NCBI GenBank assembly: GCA_011389765.1
Contig: JAABTT010000009.1
Coordinates: forward strand, 1-64,000
Length of the DNA: 64,000 bases
From: Desulfohalobiaceae bacterium S24
GTDB lineage: Bacteria > Desulfobacterota > Desulfovibrionia > Desulfovibrionales > Desulfothermaceae
Direction: 5' to 3'
Under the pieces are notes generated by a model, which did not search any database, had not been told where the DNA came from, and saw only the letters and a list, made by a program, of their open reading frames with translations. A program made the translations under genes and the position numbers. Positions 1-7,578 of this stretch are shown here, one piece after another. Each line of letters begins with the position of its first letter. The stretch's first letter is position 1.

Positions 1-61
1 TGTTTACAGAAAGAGATGTCATAATTTTAAAGCGGGTTTTTCCCCTAGCCCAAATGTGTGA

Positions 62-300
62 ATCCAAAACAGTTGCAGTCCTTGTGAAAGAAATTGGAAA
101 TTAGAAATTGCCCGGCTTCGCTCAGAAGCTTCCGGCGCCGTCCTGTCGGACTAAGCCGTGACAAGTCGCCGCGGCCAGCGGGAAATTGGCAAGAAAAGAA
201 TGCAGAGAAACAGAGCGTTCTATAAAGCCTCATCTCATTTCAAATTTCGAATTTCGAATCGACTCGGAGCAACACAAACCAAAATTGGATCAGTATATTG
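62..300. repeat. Composite intergenic repeat, copy 1 (module in forward orientation)
   Basis: I see no gene in the first 337 bases. They hold a mosaic: a block around 70-109 ending in AAATTGG-type units, a G+C-rich insert at about 110-180, a module at 188-235, a run of AAATTTCG units at 238-259 and a block AAATTGGATCAGTATAT at 282-298. The same blocks recur at 22338-22586, but there the central module is inverted relative to the outer blocks. After 300 the DNA becomes rich in CTCCGCG-like units up to the stop of the small gene on the minus strand. Reading frames here merely translate the repeat. Confidence 0.7.
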
Positions 301-337
301 ACTTCTTCCTTCCGAACTCCGCGTTCCGCGCTCCGCG

Positions 338-535
338 TTACATTGCCTCCAGCGCCTTTTTCAGACAATGACTGCTTTTCGCCGTCAGGTCCACCATTTC
401 CTGGACGTGCTTGGCGGCTTCGAGTTTGCCTGCTTCGGCCAGTTCCTGGGCGAATTTGGCATATTCTTCCTGATGTTGATCATTATGTTCAATCCAGTGT
501 TCCATTCTGATTTTGGCTTTTTCAAGAAACTCCAT
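338..535 (-). CDS. Small helical protein of unknown function (65 aa)
   Basis: A 65-residue, highly charged, probably all-helical protein with no signal peptide or membrane segment. The start is supported by AAGGAG seven bases before the ATG. It contains two His residues in the N-terminal half (HWIEHNDQHQEEY) and a single Cys near the C-terminus. Proteins of this look are common in sulfate reducers, but I cannot assign a function. It lies 25 bases downstream of the corrinoid adenosyltransferase gene on the same strand, so the two may be co-transcribed; a cobalamin role would be guesswork. The His-rich N-terminus could bind a metal. Confidence 0.7.
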   Translation of the reverse strand: MEFLEKAKIRMEHWIEHNDQHQEEYAKFAQELAEAGKLEAAKHVQEMVDLTAKSSHCLKKALEAM

Positions 536-560
536 CTAAAACTCCTTCTGGTTCATGTCC

Positions 561-1097
561 TTATTTTTCAATCCCGGCTCTGGCCTGAACGCCCTGCTGA
601 TAATAATGTTTGACTGCCTGCATTTCCGTGACCAGGTCGGCCGCTTCAATAATCCTGGGGTCGGCATTACGCCCGGTCAAAATAAGTTCGACATCTTCCG
701 GCTTGTCGGCGATGATTTTCAAAAGACTGTCCATCGGAAACAGCTTGTAGTAGGTGGCGATATTGATTTCATCCAGGATGACCATTTGATAGTCTCCGGA
801 TTTGATGATTTTCCCGACCTCTTCAAGCCCCTCCCGGGCTTTTCGGTAATCAGCTTCGCCGGGATCATTGAAGATGAAACAGTCGCGCCCGTATTGCTTG
901 AGGGTGACCAGTCCGGACAGCCTGTCCATAATATCTAGCTCGCTGTAATGCATGCCCTTGACGAACTGGGCGATAAAGACGTGGAGCCCGGCGCCTGCGG
1001 CACGCAGGGCCTGGCCCAGCGCAGCCGTGGTTTTGCCTTTGCCGGTTCCGGTATAGACCTGAACATAGCCTTTGCCCAGGCTTGGTTTGTGTGCCAT
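561..1097 (-). CDS. cobO: Cob(I)yrinic acid a,c-diamide adenosyltransferase (CobA/CobO type)
   Basis: Transfers the 5'-deoxyadenosyl group of ATP to the cobalt of corrinoids, in cobalamin synthesis and salvage. The 178-residue protein has the family P-loop GTGKGKTTAA at about residues 17-26, then the IAQFVKG segment and the VILDEINIA Walker-B-like strand near residue 105; the C-terminal part has LILTGRNADP and VTEM, all typical of CobO/BtuR. Length matches the family. It is followed by the 65-residue gene on the same strand. A corrinoid enzyme makes sense in a genome that runs the corrinoid-dependent Wood-Ljungdahl pathway encoded at the other end of this window. Confidence 0.93.
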   Translation of the reverse strand: MAHKPSLGKGYVQVYTGTGKGKTTAALGQALRAAGAGLHVFIAQFVKGMHYSELDIMDRLSGLVTLKQYGRDCFIFNDPGEADYRKAREGLEEVGKIIKSGDYQMVILDEINIATYYKLFPMDSLLKIIADKPEDVELILTGRNADPRIIEAADLVTEMQAVKHYYQQGVQARAGIEK

Positions 1098-1325
1098 TGT
1101 CCGTCCTTTTCCTTCTTTGACATTCGAAATTCTCTTCCGGTATTTCCAATAACCCGAGCGCCCGTCCAGTCTGAAGTCAGACCGCGAGGAGATTGTTTTC
1201 CAGGCTGCTCAGAGTCAATGAATGCATGGGAAAGATGCTAATCCATTCAGGACCGTCATGCAAGAATGAAACTCGGGTGGGATTTTCATGGGAAAACGAG
1301 CAGCAAAGGCGGCGGCCGGTTTCCC

Positions 1326-1790
1326 TTAGGACAGGACCACCCAGCGGATAAGGCCGAGGCAGAGACAGGCGAAGAGGCCGGCCAGAAGATCGTCCAGCAT
1401 GACTCCGTATCCCCCGGGAAGCCAGTTTTCAGATGCCCGGATCGGCCAGGGTTTGAGGATGTCGAAAAAACGGAACAGAAGAAAACCGGCCAGGAGTTCC
1501 CAGAAGTTCAGAACGGCAAAAGGCAGAAAGGTGATCAGCTGCCCAAGGAGTTCATCAACGACCACCAGGCCGGGATCGGTCAAGCCCATGAGCTTTTCGG
1601 AACGGCCGGCACAGAAGCCGCCCAGGAAGAAGACCAGAATCACCATTCCAAGTCTGGCGGGGAGGGGAAGCGGCAGGAAGCAGAAGGGGACGAGGCACAC
1701 GGTGGCCAGGGAACCCCAGGTCCCGGGCACTTTGGGGAGATGGCCCACAGGGCCTAAGGTGCTGCAGAAATGGAAAAATCGGTCCAACAT
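1326..1790 (-). CDS. pgpA: Phosphatidylglycerophosphatase A
   Basis: Dephosphorylates phosphatidylglycerol-phosphate to phosphatidylglycerol at the inner membrane. The 154-residue protein starts with the PgpA signature GHLPKVPGTWGSLATV at about residues 16-31, has hydrophobic helices at about 33-60 and 85-105, and has VVDELLGQLITF near residue 75, where the family carries its conserved D-E pair. The C-terminus DILKPWPI...GYGVMLDDLLAGL holds the second acidic D-D motif. Length is normal for PgpA. It stands alone between the adenosyltransferase and a repeat-filled gap. Confidence 0.9.
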   Translation of the reverse strand: MLDRFFHFCSTLGPVGHLPKVPGTWGSLATVCLVPFCFLPLPLPARLGMVILVFFLGGFCAGRSEKLMGLTDPGLVVVDELLGQLITFLPFAVLNFWELLAGFLLFRFFDILKPWPIRASENWLPGGYGVMLDDLLAGLFACLCLGLIRWVVLS

Positions 1791-1840
1791 AGTGATCCCG
1801 TTTGCCTTTTTTCAAAATTTTCGGCACAGAGGAAAAATTC

Positions 1841-1891
1841 TGAAGTTTCATACGAGTTTGCGGATTTTGCTTTTCCTCGTATGAAACTTCA
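1841..1891. repeat. 16-bp perfect inverted repeat with 19-bp spacer
   Basis: The arm TGAAGTTTCATACGAG at 1841-1856 is repeated in exact inverted form at 1876-1891. It has no T-run directly after it, so it is not a plain intrinsic terminator. The right arm leads into the palindromic element at 1901-2041. A sequence related to the right arm (TTGTATGAAAATTCG) also precedes the second copy of that element near 17571, so the arm seems to belong to the mobile or repeat unit rather than to pgpA. Confidence 0.75.
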
Positions 1892-2041
1892 TTTTTCTTT
1901 CTCCGTCACCCCGGCGTAGGAACGTCATCCCGGACCCCGATCCGGGACCGGGGTCCAGCTCTTACATTTTTAATCTGGATTCCGGCCTACGCCGGAATGA
2001 CGGAGGTGGTCGACCAATAGTTTCTTCATTGATCAAACTGG
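1876..2041. repeat. REP-like palindromic intergenic element, copy 1
   Basis: The gap between pgpA and maf (1791-2234) has no gene. It holds a roughly 165-bp element whose ends are inverted: CTCCGTCACCCCGGCGTAGG at 1901-1920 and the matching CCGGCCTACGCCGGAATGAC beginning at 1982. A second near-identical unit lies at 17571-17700 and a half copy at 13055-13084. Copy 1 carries an extra segment of about 28 bp with its own small palindrome (CCCGGACCCCGATCCGGG) that copy 2 lacks. Outside the palindrome the copies continue to match through GACCAATAGTTTCTT and TGATCAAACTGGC. 2042-2234 shows nothing I can identify. Confidence 0.8.
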
Positions 2042-2234
2042 CTGGTCCGTCCAGCCAGCGGCCGCGCTGACACCCGACACCTGACACCAACTGAATATCC
2101 AATTTTGAAGTCAAGCAAACTATATGCTGTTATTTTAAACTGTTAAACTGTATCATAACAACTGAGGTACGAAATCTGGAATTTGTCTTGGGCCTGTACT
2201 CTGAGCCGGGATCACTCTATGCCGATCCTGCTTA

Positions 2235-2900
2235 TCATTCAGTCTTGGACGTTCGATGTTCGACGTTCCTCTCCTCAGATTCCCCGGCCGGCCGGATGGC
2301 CTGAAGCTCCAGAAGGGCGGACAGGGTCTCGGCAAGGGGCAGGCCGACCACATTGGTATAGGAACCTGATATTGAGCTGACCAGAAAGCACCCTGCACCC
2401 TGGATGGCGTAACTGCCGGCCTTGTCCATGGGCTCTCCGCTGTCAATGTAGGCCTTGAGGATTGAAGGATACTGCGCCGGCATCTGGACGTCCGTCGTGA
2501 CGGCAAATGATGATTCAGCCTGAATGGAGTGATCCAGGAGGCAGCACGCAGTGATCACCTGATGGGTATTGCCGCAGAGGGCGGTGAGCATGCGCAGCGC
2601 TTCCTGTCGGTCTCTTGGTTTGCCCAGGATGCTGTTTCCAAGGACTACAATAGTATCAGCGGCCAGGATCACTGCATTGTGCTCCCGGGCGGCAATGTCC
2701 AGCGCCTTGTGCCGGGCCATGTCCAGGGCATAGGTCTGGGGGATCTCCCCGGAGGTTGGCGGGGGTTCCTGATACGAACTCGGTCGAACCTGAAAATGCA
2801 GCCCGAGTGCGGCCAGAAGGTTCTGCCGCCTGGGGGAGGCAGAAGCCAGGATCAGGTTTTTGCTGGTCCTCAAGGGGCCCTGTCCAAGCGAAAAGTTCAT
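2235..2900 (-). CDS. maf: Maf-like nucleoside triphosphate pyrophosphatase
   Basis: A Maf/HAM1-like house-cleaning pyrophosphatase of nucleoside triphosphates (dTTP/UTP or m7GTP class). The 221-residue protein has the signature ASASPRRQNLLA at about residues 20-31, the substrate-base region around VRPSSYQEPP, ILAADTIV near residue 97 with the catalytic Asp, and GKPRDRQEALRML. Maf proteins usually end near residue 195-200. The extra tail here (EERNVEHRTSKTE) is encoded by the repeat at 2246-2270, which resembles the run at 10507-10549, so the original stop seems to have been lost to repeat insertion. Confidence 0.9.
   Translation of the reverse strand: MNFSLGQGPLRTSKNLILASASPRRQNLLAALGLHFQVRPSSYQEPPPTSGEIPQTYALDMARHKALDIAAREHNAVILAADTIVVLGNSILGKPRDRQEALRMLTALCGNTHQVITACCLLDHSIQAESSFAVTTDVQMPAQYPSILKAYIDSGEPMDKAGSYAIQGAGCFLVSSISGSYTNVVGLPLAETLSALLELQAIRPAGESEERNVEHRTSKTE
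2246..2270. repeat. GAACGTC-type short repeat inside the 3' end of maf
   Basis: The bases GGACGTTCGATGTTCGACG read on the other strand as repeated CGAACGTC/CGAACATC units. The same units make up the longer run at 10507-10549. Here they encode the last dozen residues of Maf. Confidence 0.65.
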
Positions 2901-3232
2901 GTTATTCCGATGAAAGTCTGTGACCTTATCACCAGACTTCGTGCGATTGTTTTGGATTTTAGTCTTAACACTTTAAAATTAAGGAATATATATTTTTCAG
3001 ATTTCGGATTATGCGCTTTTAATCAAGATGGGTTGGCAGAGAAAGAGGATTTGAATATCTCGAGTCCCTTTGCTAAACTGCCTTTGGGCCACATTTCAGA
3101 AAAGCCTTTTTCTGTGCAAAGCGAGATTGCGAGTGCCTTTAGACTTATCGGTTTAATTTCAGGTAACCAGCTCTTATTCTTTGCCTTAGCAATCGGAAAT
3201 CACAATTTGAAAATCGAAAGTTCTCTATACCC
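2901..3232. other. Divergent intergenic region, no gene seen
   Basis: 332 bases between maf (minus) and the coiled-coil gene (plus). It is A+T-rich in the middle, as expected for a divergent promoter region, but I find no convincing promoter pair. The last 45 bases (about 3185-3225) contain CGGAAATCACAATTTGAAAATCGAAAG, a degenerate relative of the ATCGGAA/ATCGAAA repeats seen at 10592-10640. Confidence 0.5.
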
Positions 3233-4396
3233 ATGATCGGAAAAAAAATCCAGTTTATTGTTTTATTGCTGCTGATTGGAGTTGCCGCCTTCAGTTCCTG
3301 GTACCTGTACCAGCAGAGCCAGAAATTGAAACAGGTCAACCGTCAGGAGTCCGGCTACCGGCAGGAGCTTGCTTCCGATGAGCAAAATGGGACGTCGGAC
3401 ACGGATCGAGCAGCAAATGCCGACGGTTCACAGATCCGCCCGGTTCAGGAAGAGGAATCCGGGGCAGAGGAGGATCTTCCCACTGAATCAAACGCAACGG
3501 ATAAGGAGGCGGGCAGCCTGGCCTCCAAAATTCAGGATGTATTTTTGACCTCTTTTGTGGCCAAAGACGCGGCCGCCTATTTTATTGAGCACTATCATCC
3601 GGCCGGAAGTCGAAACAATTCAGGCAGTCAGGGCACATTGGACGTCAGTTTCAAAACCTTGAACGCCAGGTACGGCTTGGAGCTTGTGGGGGTCAAAAAT
3701 ACAGACATGTCCCTGGAACGGGCCAGGAAAAAGATATTGTCCTTTATCATGGATCCGAGGGTGCTCCAGCAAAGTTATGATTTGGCTGCTGATGACTTTA
3801 TCCGTTCCCTGATCAAGAAAGCGGAAGCCTCAGAAAAATTTTTCCAGGACCAAAGCGGGGCGGAACAGGCAGCAACACTGAATACATCGCAGGTCTCCGA
3901 ATTTTTGGAACTCAGCAGCGATTATTTTCTGGATGTGGCCGGTGTCTTGGAAGTGTTGACTGAAGATAAGAAAACTTCTTCTCTGGTAAAAGCCTCCTTC
4001 CAGGCGGACCGGGCAGCGGATGAGGCGCGGTATGTGTATAACAAGGCGGCCTATGCCTATGAAAATTTCAAGAAAAAATTACAGGAGAATTCAACCGGTC
4101 TCAACAATCAGCAAGAAAGACTGAGAAAGCTCAAGGCCCAAAAAGAATCCGCAGCCGCAGCATTTCGGGAGGCCATCCAGGAGCGGGAGCGAATTCGGCA
4201 AGAATTGACCGGCCTTATCGAGAATCGGACTGGAAAGGTCCAGCTCGACAGTCATGATATTTTATACATTGCCCAATGGGTTCAGCGCCGATTGCAGGAA
4301 GGGGACAACAGGCCGGCCCTTCAGGTTGCGGCCGGTTTATTGCGGGTCTTGTCCCAGGACCTGGACAAAGCAGCTGTTGATTATCCGGATATCTAG
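3233..4396 (+). CDS. Membrane-anchored coiled-coil protein of unknown function
   Basis: 387 residues. Residues 6-26 form one hydrophobic helix (FIVLLLLIGVAAFSSWYLY) after a short basic N-terminus, so the protein is probably anchored with the rest in the periplasm. Residues 40-95 are acidic and low-complexity. A folded helical region follows (about 95-250), then a long coiled coil from about 265 to 335 (heptad-like K/E/R/A-rich runs with NNQQERLRKLKAQKESAAA). I recognise no family. Its stop lies three bases from the stop of the convergent secreted protein at 4400. The start ATG has no strong ribosome site and follows repeat-like DNA. Confidence 0.7.
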   Translation: MIGKKIQFIVLLLLIGVAAFSSWYLYQQSQKLKQVNRQESGYRQELASDEQNGTSDTDRAANADGSQIRPVQEEESGAEEDLPTESNATDKEAGSLASKIQDVFLTSFVAKDAAAYFIEHYHPAGSRNNSGSQGTLDVSFKTLNARYGLELVGVKNTDMSLERARKKILSFIMDPRVLQQSYDLAADDFIRSLIKKAEASEKFFQDQSGAEQAATLNTSQVSEFLELSSDYFLDVAGVLEVLTEDKKTSSLVKASFQADRAADEARYVYNKAAYAYENFKKKLQENSTGLNNQQERLRKLKAQKESAAAAFREAIQERERIRQELTGLIENRTGKVQLDSHDILYIAQWVQRRLQEGDNRPALQVAAGLLRVLSQDLDKAAVDYPDI

Positions 4397-4399
4397 ACG

Positions 4400-4912
4400 T
4401 CATTCTTCTTCAAACAGGTAGCTGTACTCCACAAAGATCTCATCGGTTCTGGCTGCGATATTTTCCGCGATTTGCTCAAGCTGATCCCCTCTGATGATGC
4501 CGACTTCGCTTTCCAGATAGGTGCTCAGGACGTCTTCGGCAAAAGAATAGGTCCAGACCAGGGAATAAATGGAGCAAAGACCGGGGCGTCCCTGAAATTC
4601 ATCTTGAGTGGCAATGACCAGCTTGATCTTTTTTTCTTTGTATCCAGACAGTCGAAACATGCCGGATTTATTGAATCTTTCCCGGAGGTTGAAGACCAGT
4701 CTTCGTCCGAGGCTGTCCAGGTCCTCATAGACCACCATGACCGGTATTTTTCCTCCCTTTTTCAATTCTTGAGGCACGTTCTGCACATCCTTGAGCATTT
4801 CCATATCAATGGGCGGAGAGGTGGTGGCCTCTTCAGCTCGAAGCGGAGATATGGGCAGCATGAAGCCCACAAGCGTGCAGGCAAGGAACAGGCAAATAGT
4901 CAAGCGGGGCAT
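4400..4912 (-). CDS. Secreted protein of unknown function
   Basis: Start chosen at the ATG with AGGAGG directly upstream; a TTG five codons earlier would put the ribosome site inside the gene. The 170-residue product begins MPRLTICLFLACTLVGF and has a signal peptide ending near PLRA-EE, so it is periplasmic or secreted. The mature part has a mixed alpha/beta look, with IPVMVVYEDLDSLGRRLVFNLRERF (a strand then a helix), KKIKLVIATQDEF and a long acidic C-terminal helix ending SYLFEEE. I do not recognise the family. It lies downstream of galE on the same strand. Confidence 0.75.
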   Translation of the reverse strand: MPRLTICLFLACTLVGFMLPISPLRAEEATTSPPIDMEMLKDVQNVPQELKKGGKIPVMVVYEDLDSLGRRLVFNLRERFNKSGMFRLSGYKEKKIKLVIATQDEFQGRPGLCSIYSLVWTYSFAEDVLSTYLESEVGIIRGDQLEQIAENIAARTDEIFVEYSYLFEEE

Positions 4913-4971
4913 GATTTTCCTCCTCAAGTCAGCAAGGAACCAATTCTCTTCAAATCGTCAGAAAACAATAA

Positions 4972-5964
4972 TCAATACGGACGTTGTTTTTCCCATTGAT
5001 ACGCGCTTTTCACAATTTTTTCAATATCGTCGAATTGCGGCTTCCAGTTGAAGGTCCGACGCAGTTTTTCAGGGTCCGCAACCAATTGGGCCGGATCACC
5101 GGTACGGCGGGGGCTTGTGTGTGTCTGCAGGGGCAGGCCGCTGATTTTTTGAACCGCGGCAATGATTTCCCGAACCGAGTAGCCATGACCATATCCACAG
5201 TTGAAAATATCTGAATCAGAATCGGCTGCGAGGTGTTCCAGTGCCAGAACATGAGCCTTGGCCAGGTCGGTGACATGAATATAATCCCGGATTCCGGTAC
5301 CGTCAGGGGTCGGATAATCCGTCCCGAAGATTTCCAGTTTTTCTTTCCGACCGAGAACGGTCCGGCAGGCCGCCTTGATCAAGTGGGTGGCCTCTGGAGT
5401 GCTTTGTCCGATTCTGCCCCGAGGGTCCGCTCCGGCCACATTGAAGTAGCGGAGGATCACGTGTCGAAAATACGGGTAGGCCTGGGTTGCGTCCCTTAAG
5501 ATCCATTCACTCATGAGCTTGGAACGGCCGTAGGGATTGATGGGATTCAACGGAGCGTTTTCCGAAACCGGCAAGTGCTCGGGACTACCGTATACAGCTG
5601 CGGTGGACGAAAAAATGAAATGGCGGATCTGATGCTTCAGTGCGGCCTGGATCAGGCCTGTGGTCTTGATGGTGTTGTTGTGGTAATAGTGAAGAGGGTG
5701 GCTGATTGACTCCGGAACAACAATGCTGGCGGCGAAGTGAATGATGGCGGAAAACTGTTCTTCGGCGAGCAGGCTGTCCAGCTTTGCACTATCGCCCAGG
5801 TCTCCTGCAAGGAGTTTGGCCGGAGGGAGGACAGCCTCCGGATGGCCGGAGCTCAGATTGTCGTAGACCACCACCCTATACCCGGCTTCGTTCAAGGCCA
5901 GCACAGTATGCGAACCGATGTATCCGGCGCCTCCGGTGACCAGAATTTTAGGTGCAGGGGACAT
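4972..5964 (-). CDS. galE: UDP-glucose 4-epimerase
   Basis: Interconverts UDP-glucose and UDP-galactose with tightly bound NAD. 330 residues, normal for GalE. The Rossmann motif GGAGYIGS is at about residues 11-18, the catalytic serine in SSTAAVYGSPE near 120 and the Y-x3-K pair in NPYGRSKLM near 147. The C-terminal part has GTGIRDYIHVTDLA and NCGYGHGYSVREII, both typical of bacterial GalE. AAGGAG precedes the ATG. It is divergent from the UDP-glucose pyrophosphorylase gene 101 bases away, so this pair can supply UDP-sugars for surface polysaccharide. Confidence 0.95.
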   Translation of the reverse strand: MSPAPKILVTGGAGYIGSHTVLALNEAGYRVVVYDNLSSGHPEAVLPPAKLLAGDLGDSAKLDSLLAEEQFSAIIHFAASIVVPESISHPLHYYHNNTIKTTGLIQAALKHQIRHFIFSSTAAVYGSPEHLPVSENAPLNPINPYGRSKLMSEWILRDATQAYPYFRHVILRYFNVAGADPRGRIGQSTPEATHLIKAACRTVLGRKEKLEIFGTDYPTPDGTGIRDYIHVTDLAKAHVLALEHLAADSDSDIFNCGYGHGYSVREIIAAVQKISGLPLQTHTSPRRTGDPAQLVADPEKLRRTFNWKPQFDDIEKIVKSAYQWEKQRPY

Positions 5965-6065
5965 TGATTGTTTTCTCCTTGCAATCCACTGAAGACTATT
6001 TTATTTTTTTAAGACAACAAATCATCGTCTTACGAGTTCTGATCTTGAAATGTCAAGGAGGTTTT

Positions 6066-7508
6066 ATGGACAAAACCGGTCAAAAAGCTGCTCAAGCTCG
6101 AAGCAAGCAACAAGAGGCCTTTCGGGAGAAGATGCAGCAGGCGAATCTGTCTGCTGAGGTGATAGCTTTGTTTTGTTCCTACCTTGATCAACTCGCCTCG
6201 TCTCAAGATGTTGGGTTTATTTCTGAGAATGAGATACAGGCCCTCCAGGACGAGGACATCAGCCATCTCCATGATATCCTCGAGGATGATGTCCAAGTCG
6301 GGGGATCCCTGATGGATCGTTCCGTGCTGGTCAAACTCAACGGCGGTTTGGGAACGAGCATGGGAATGCCCTTTGCCAAATCGCTTTTAAAGGTAAAATC
6401 CGACAAAGCCTTCCTTGATGTGATCGTCCAACAGGCCGGGTTGTGTGCCGGACGATTGAGTCCCTTGTCCCTGGTGCTCATGAACAGCTTCAACACCCAG
6501 CAGGACACTCGGTCTTATTTGGAAAAAATTGGCTGCGCTTCCGAGAGCAACATCTTGTTCTTTGAACAGAATCTTTATCCGAAGATTCTTCAGGATAGCA
6601 TGATGCCGGCCAATTGTCCGGAATCTCCGGAATTGGAATGGAACCCGCCGGGACATGGCGATTTTTTCGCTGCCCTGCACACTTCGGGCATGCTGCGGAA
6701 ACTCCTTGACCAGGGGAAACAGTACGCCTTCATTTCAAACGCGGATAATCTTGGAGCGGTTTTGGATCCGGGTCTTCTGGGCTATTTTGTCCGCCGGGGC
6801 TTTCCCTTCCTGATGGAAGTGGCCTGGAGGGGGACTTCGGATAAAAAGGGCGGGCATATTGCCAAAAGGGACAATGGGCAGTTAATCCTCAGAGAAGTGG
6901 CTCAGTGTCCGGAAGATGACCTGCCGGCTTTTCAAGACATTTCCACCCATTGTTATTTCAATACCAACAATATCTGGGTTGATCTTGCCGCGTTGCAAAA
7001 GAGGATCGATCAGGACGGCCTGCCCCGGCTGCCCCTGATTGTCAACCCAAAGACCCTGAACCCGCGGGATCCTCAAACGCCAAAGGTTTATCAGCTTGAG
7101 ACGGCTATCGGGGCGGCTATTGGAATTTTTGAAAACAGCGGGGCCATTCTGGTGAACAGGGATCGTTTTCTGCCGGTGAAAAAGACGGATGACCTGCTCC
7201 TGGTCCGCTCCGACTGCTATGTTTTTGGTTCTGATTTTCAGCTCAAACCAAACCCCTCCGGAAATCAGGAAGCGATCACGGTTGACTTGGATGAGCAGTA
7301 CTATAAGCTGGTGGATGACTTCGAGGCCCGGTTCCCCATGGGACCGCCTTCCTTGGCGGCCTGCCGGTCCTTGACCATCAGAGGGGACTTTCGGTTCGGC
7401 GCCGATGTGATCTGCAAGGGAGAGGTCCGGCTGGAAAACAGGAGCGGACACCAAGTCCAGATTCAGGACAATGAGGTCCTGACAGGACATGTGCTTTTTG
7501 AGGGATAA
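6066..7508 (+). CDS. UTP-glucose-1-phosphate uridylyltransferase, UDPGP (eukaryotic-like) family
   Basis: Makes UDP-glucose from UTP and glucose 1-phosphate. The start is the ATG at 6066 with AAGGAGG six bases upstream; an open frame upstream has no ribosome site. The 480-residue protein carries the family nucleotide-binding motif LNGGLGTSMGMPFAKSLL near residue 92 and KSDKAFLDVIVQQ, then LMNSFNTQQDT, PGHGDFFAAL and FISNADNLGAVLDP. This is the UDPGP family of eukaryotes and some bacteria, not the short GalU family (about 300 residues). The C-terminal end (RGDFRFGADVICKGEVRL) resembles a left-handed beta-helix. It faces galE. Confidence 0.93.
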   Translation: MDKTGQKAAQARSKQQEAFREKMQQANLSAEVIALFCSYLDQLASSQDVGFISENEIQALQDEDISHLHDILEDDVQVGGSLMDRSVLVKLNGGLGTSMGMPFAKSLLKVKSDKAFLDVIVQQAGLCAGRLSPLSLVLMNSFNTQQDTRSYLEKIGCASESNILFFEQNLYPKILQDSMMPANCPESPELEWNPPGHGDFFAALHTSGMLRKLLDQGKQYAFISNADNLGAVLDPGLLGYFVRRGFPFLMEVAWRGTSDKKGGHIAKRDNGQLILREVAQCPEDDLPAFQDISTHCYFNTNNIWVDLAALQKRIDQDGLPRLPLIVNPKTLNPRDPQTPKVYQLETAIGAAIGIFENSGAILVNRDRFLPVKKTDDLLLVRSDCYVFGSDFQLKPNPSGNQEAITVDLDEQYYKLVDDFEARFPMGPPSLAACRSLTIRGDFRFGADVICKGEVRLENRSGHQVQIQDNEVLTGHVLFEG

Positions 7509-7578
7509 GTCCTTCTCGGGTCCAGTCTTCCGCGCAGTCCGAAATTAGAAAATTACAAATCAAACAAACAGAGGCATT

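Noticed and set aside
45-233. 62-codon minus-strand frame in the first repeat
   Set aside because: Parts of it recur at 22.4 kb in a scrambled order, so it is translated repeat, not a gene.
2529-3236. Plus-strand open frame extending from maf antisense into the gap before the coiled-coil gene
   Set aside because: Most of it is antisense to maf; the remainder has no ribosome site and no family resemblance.
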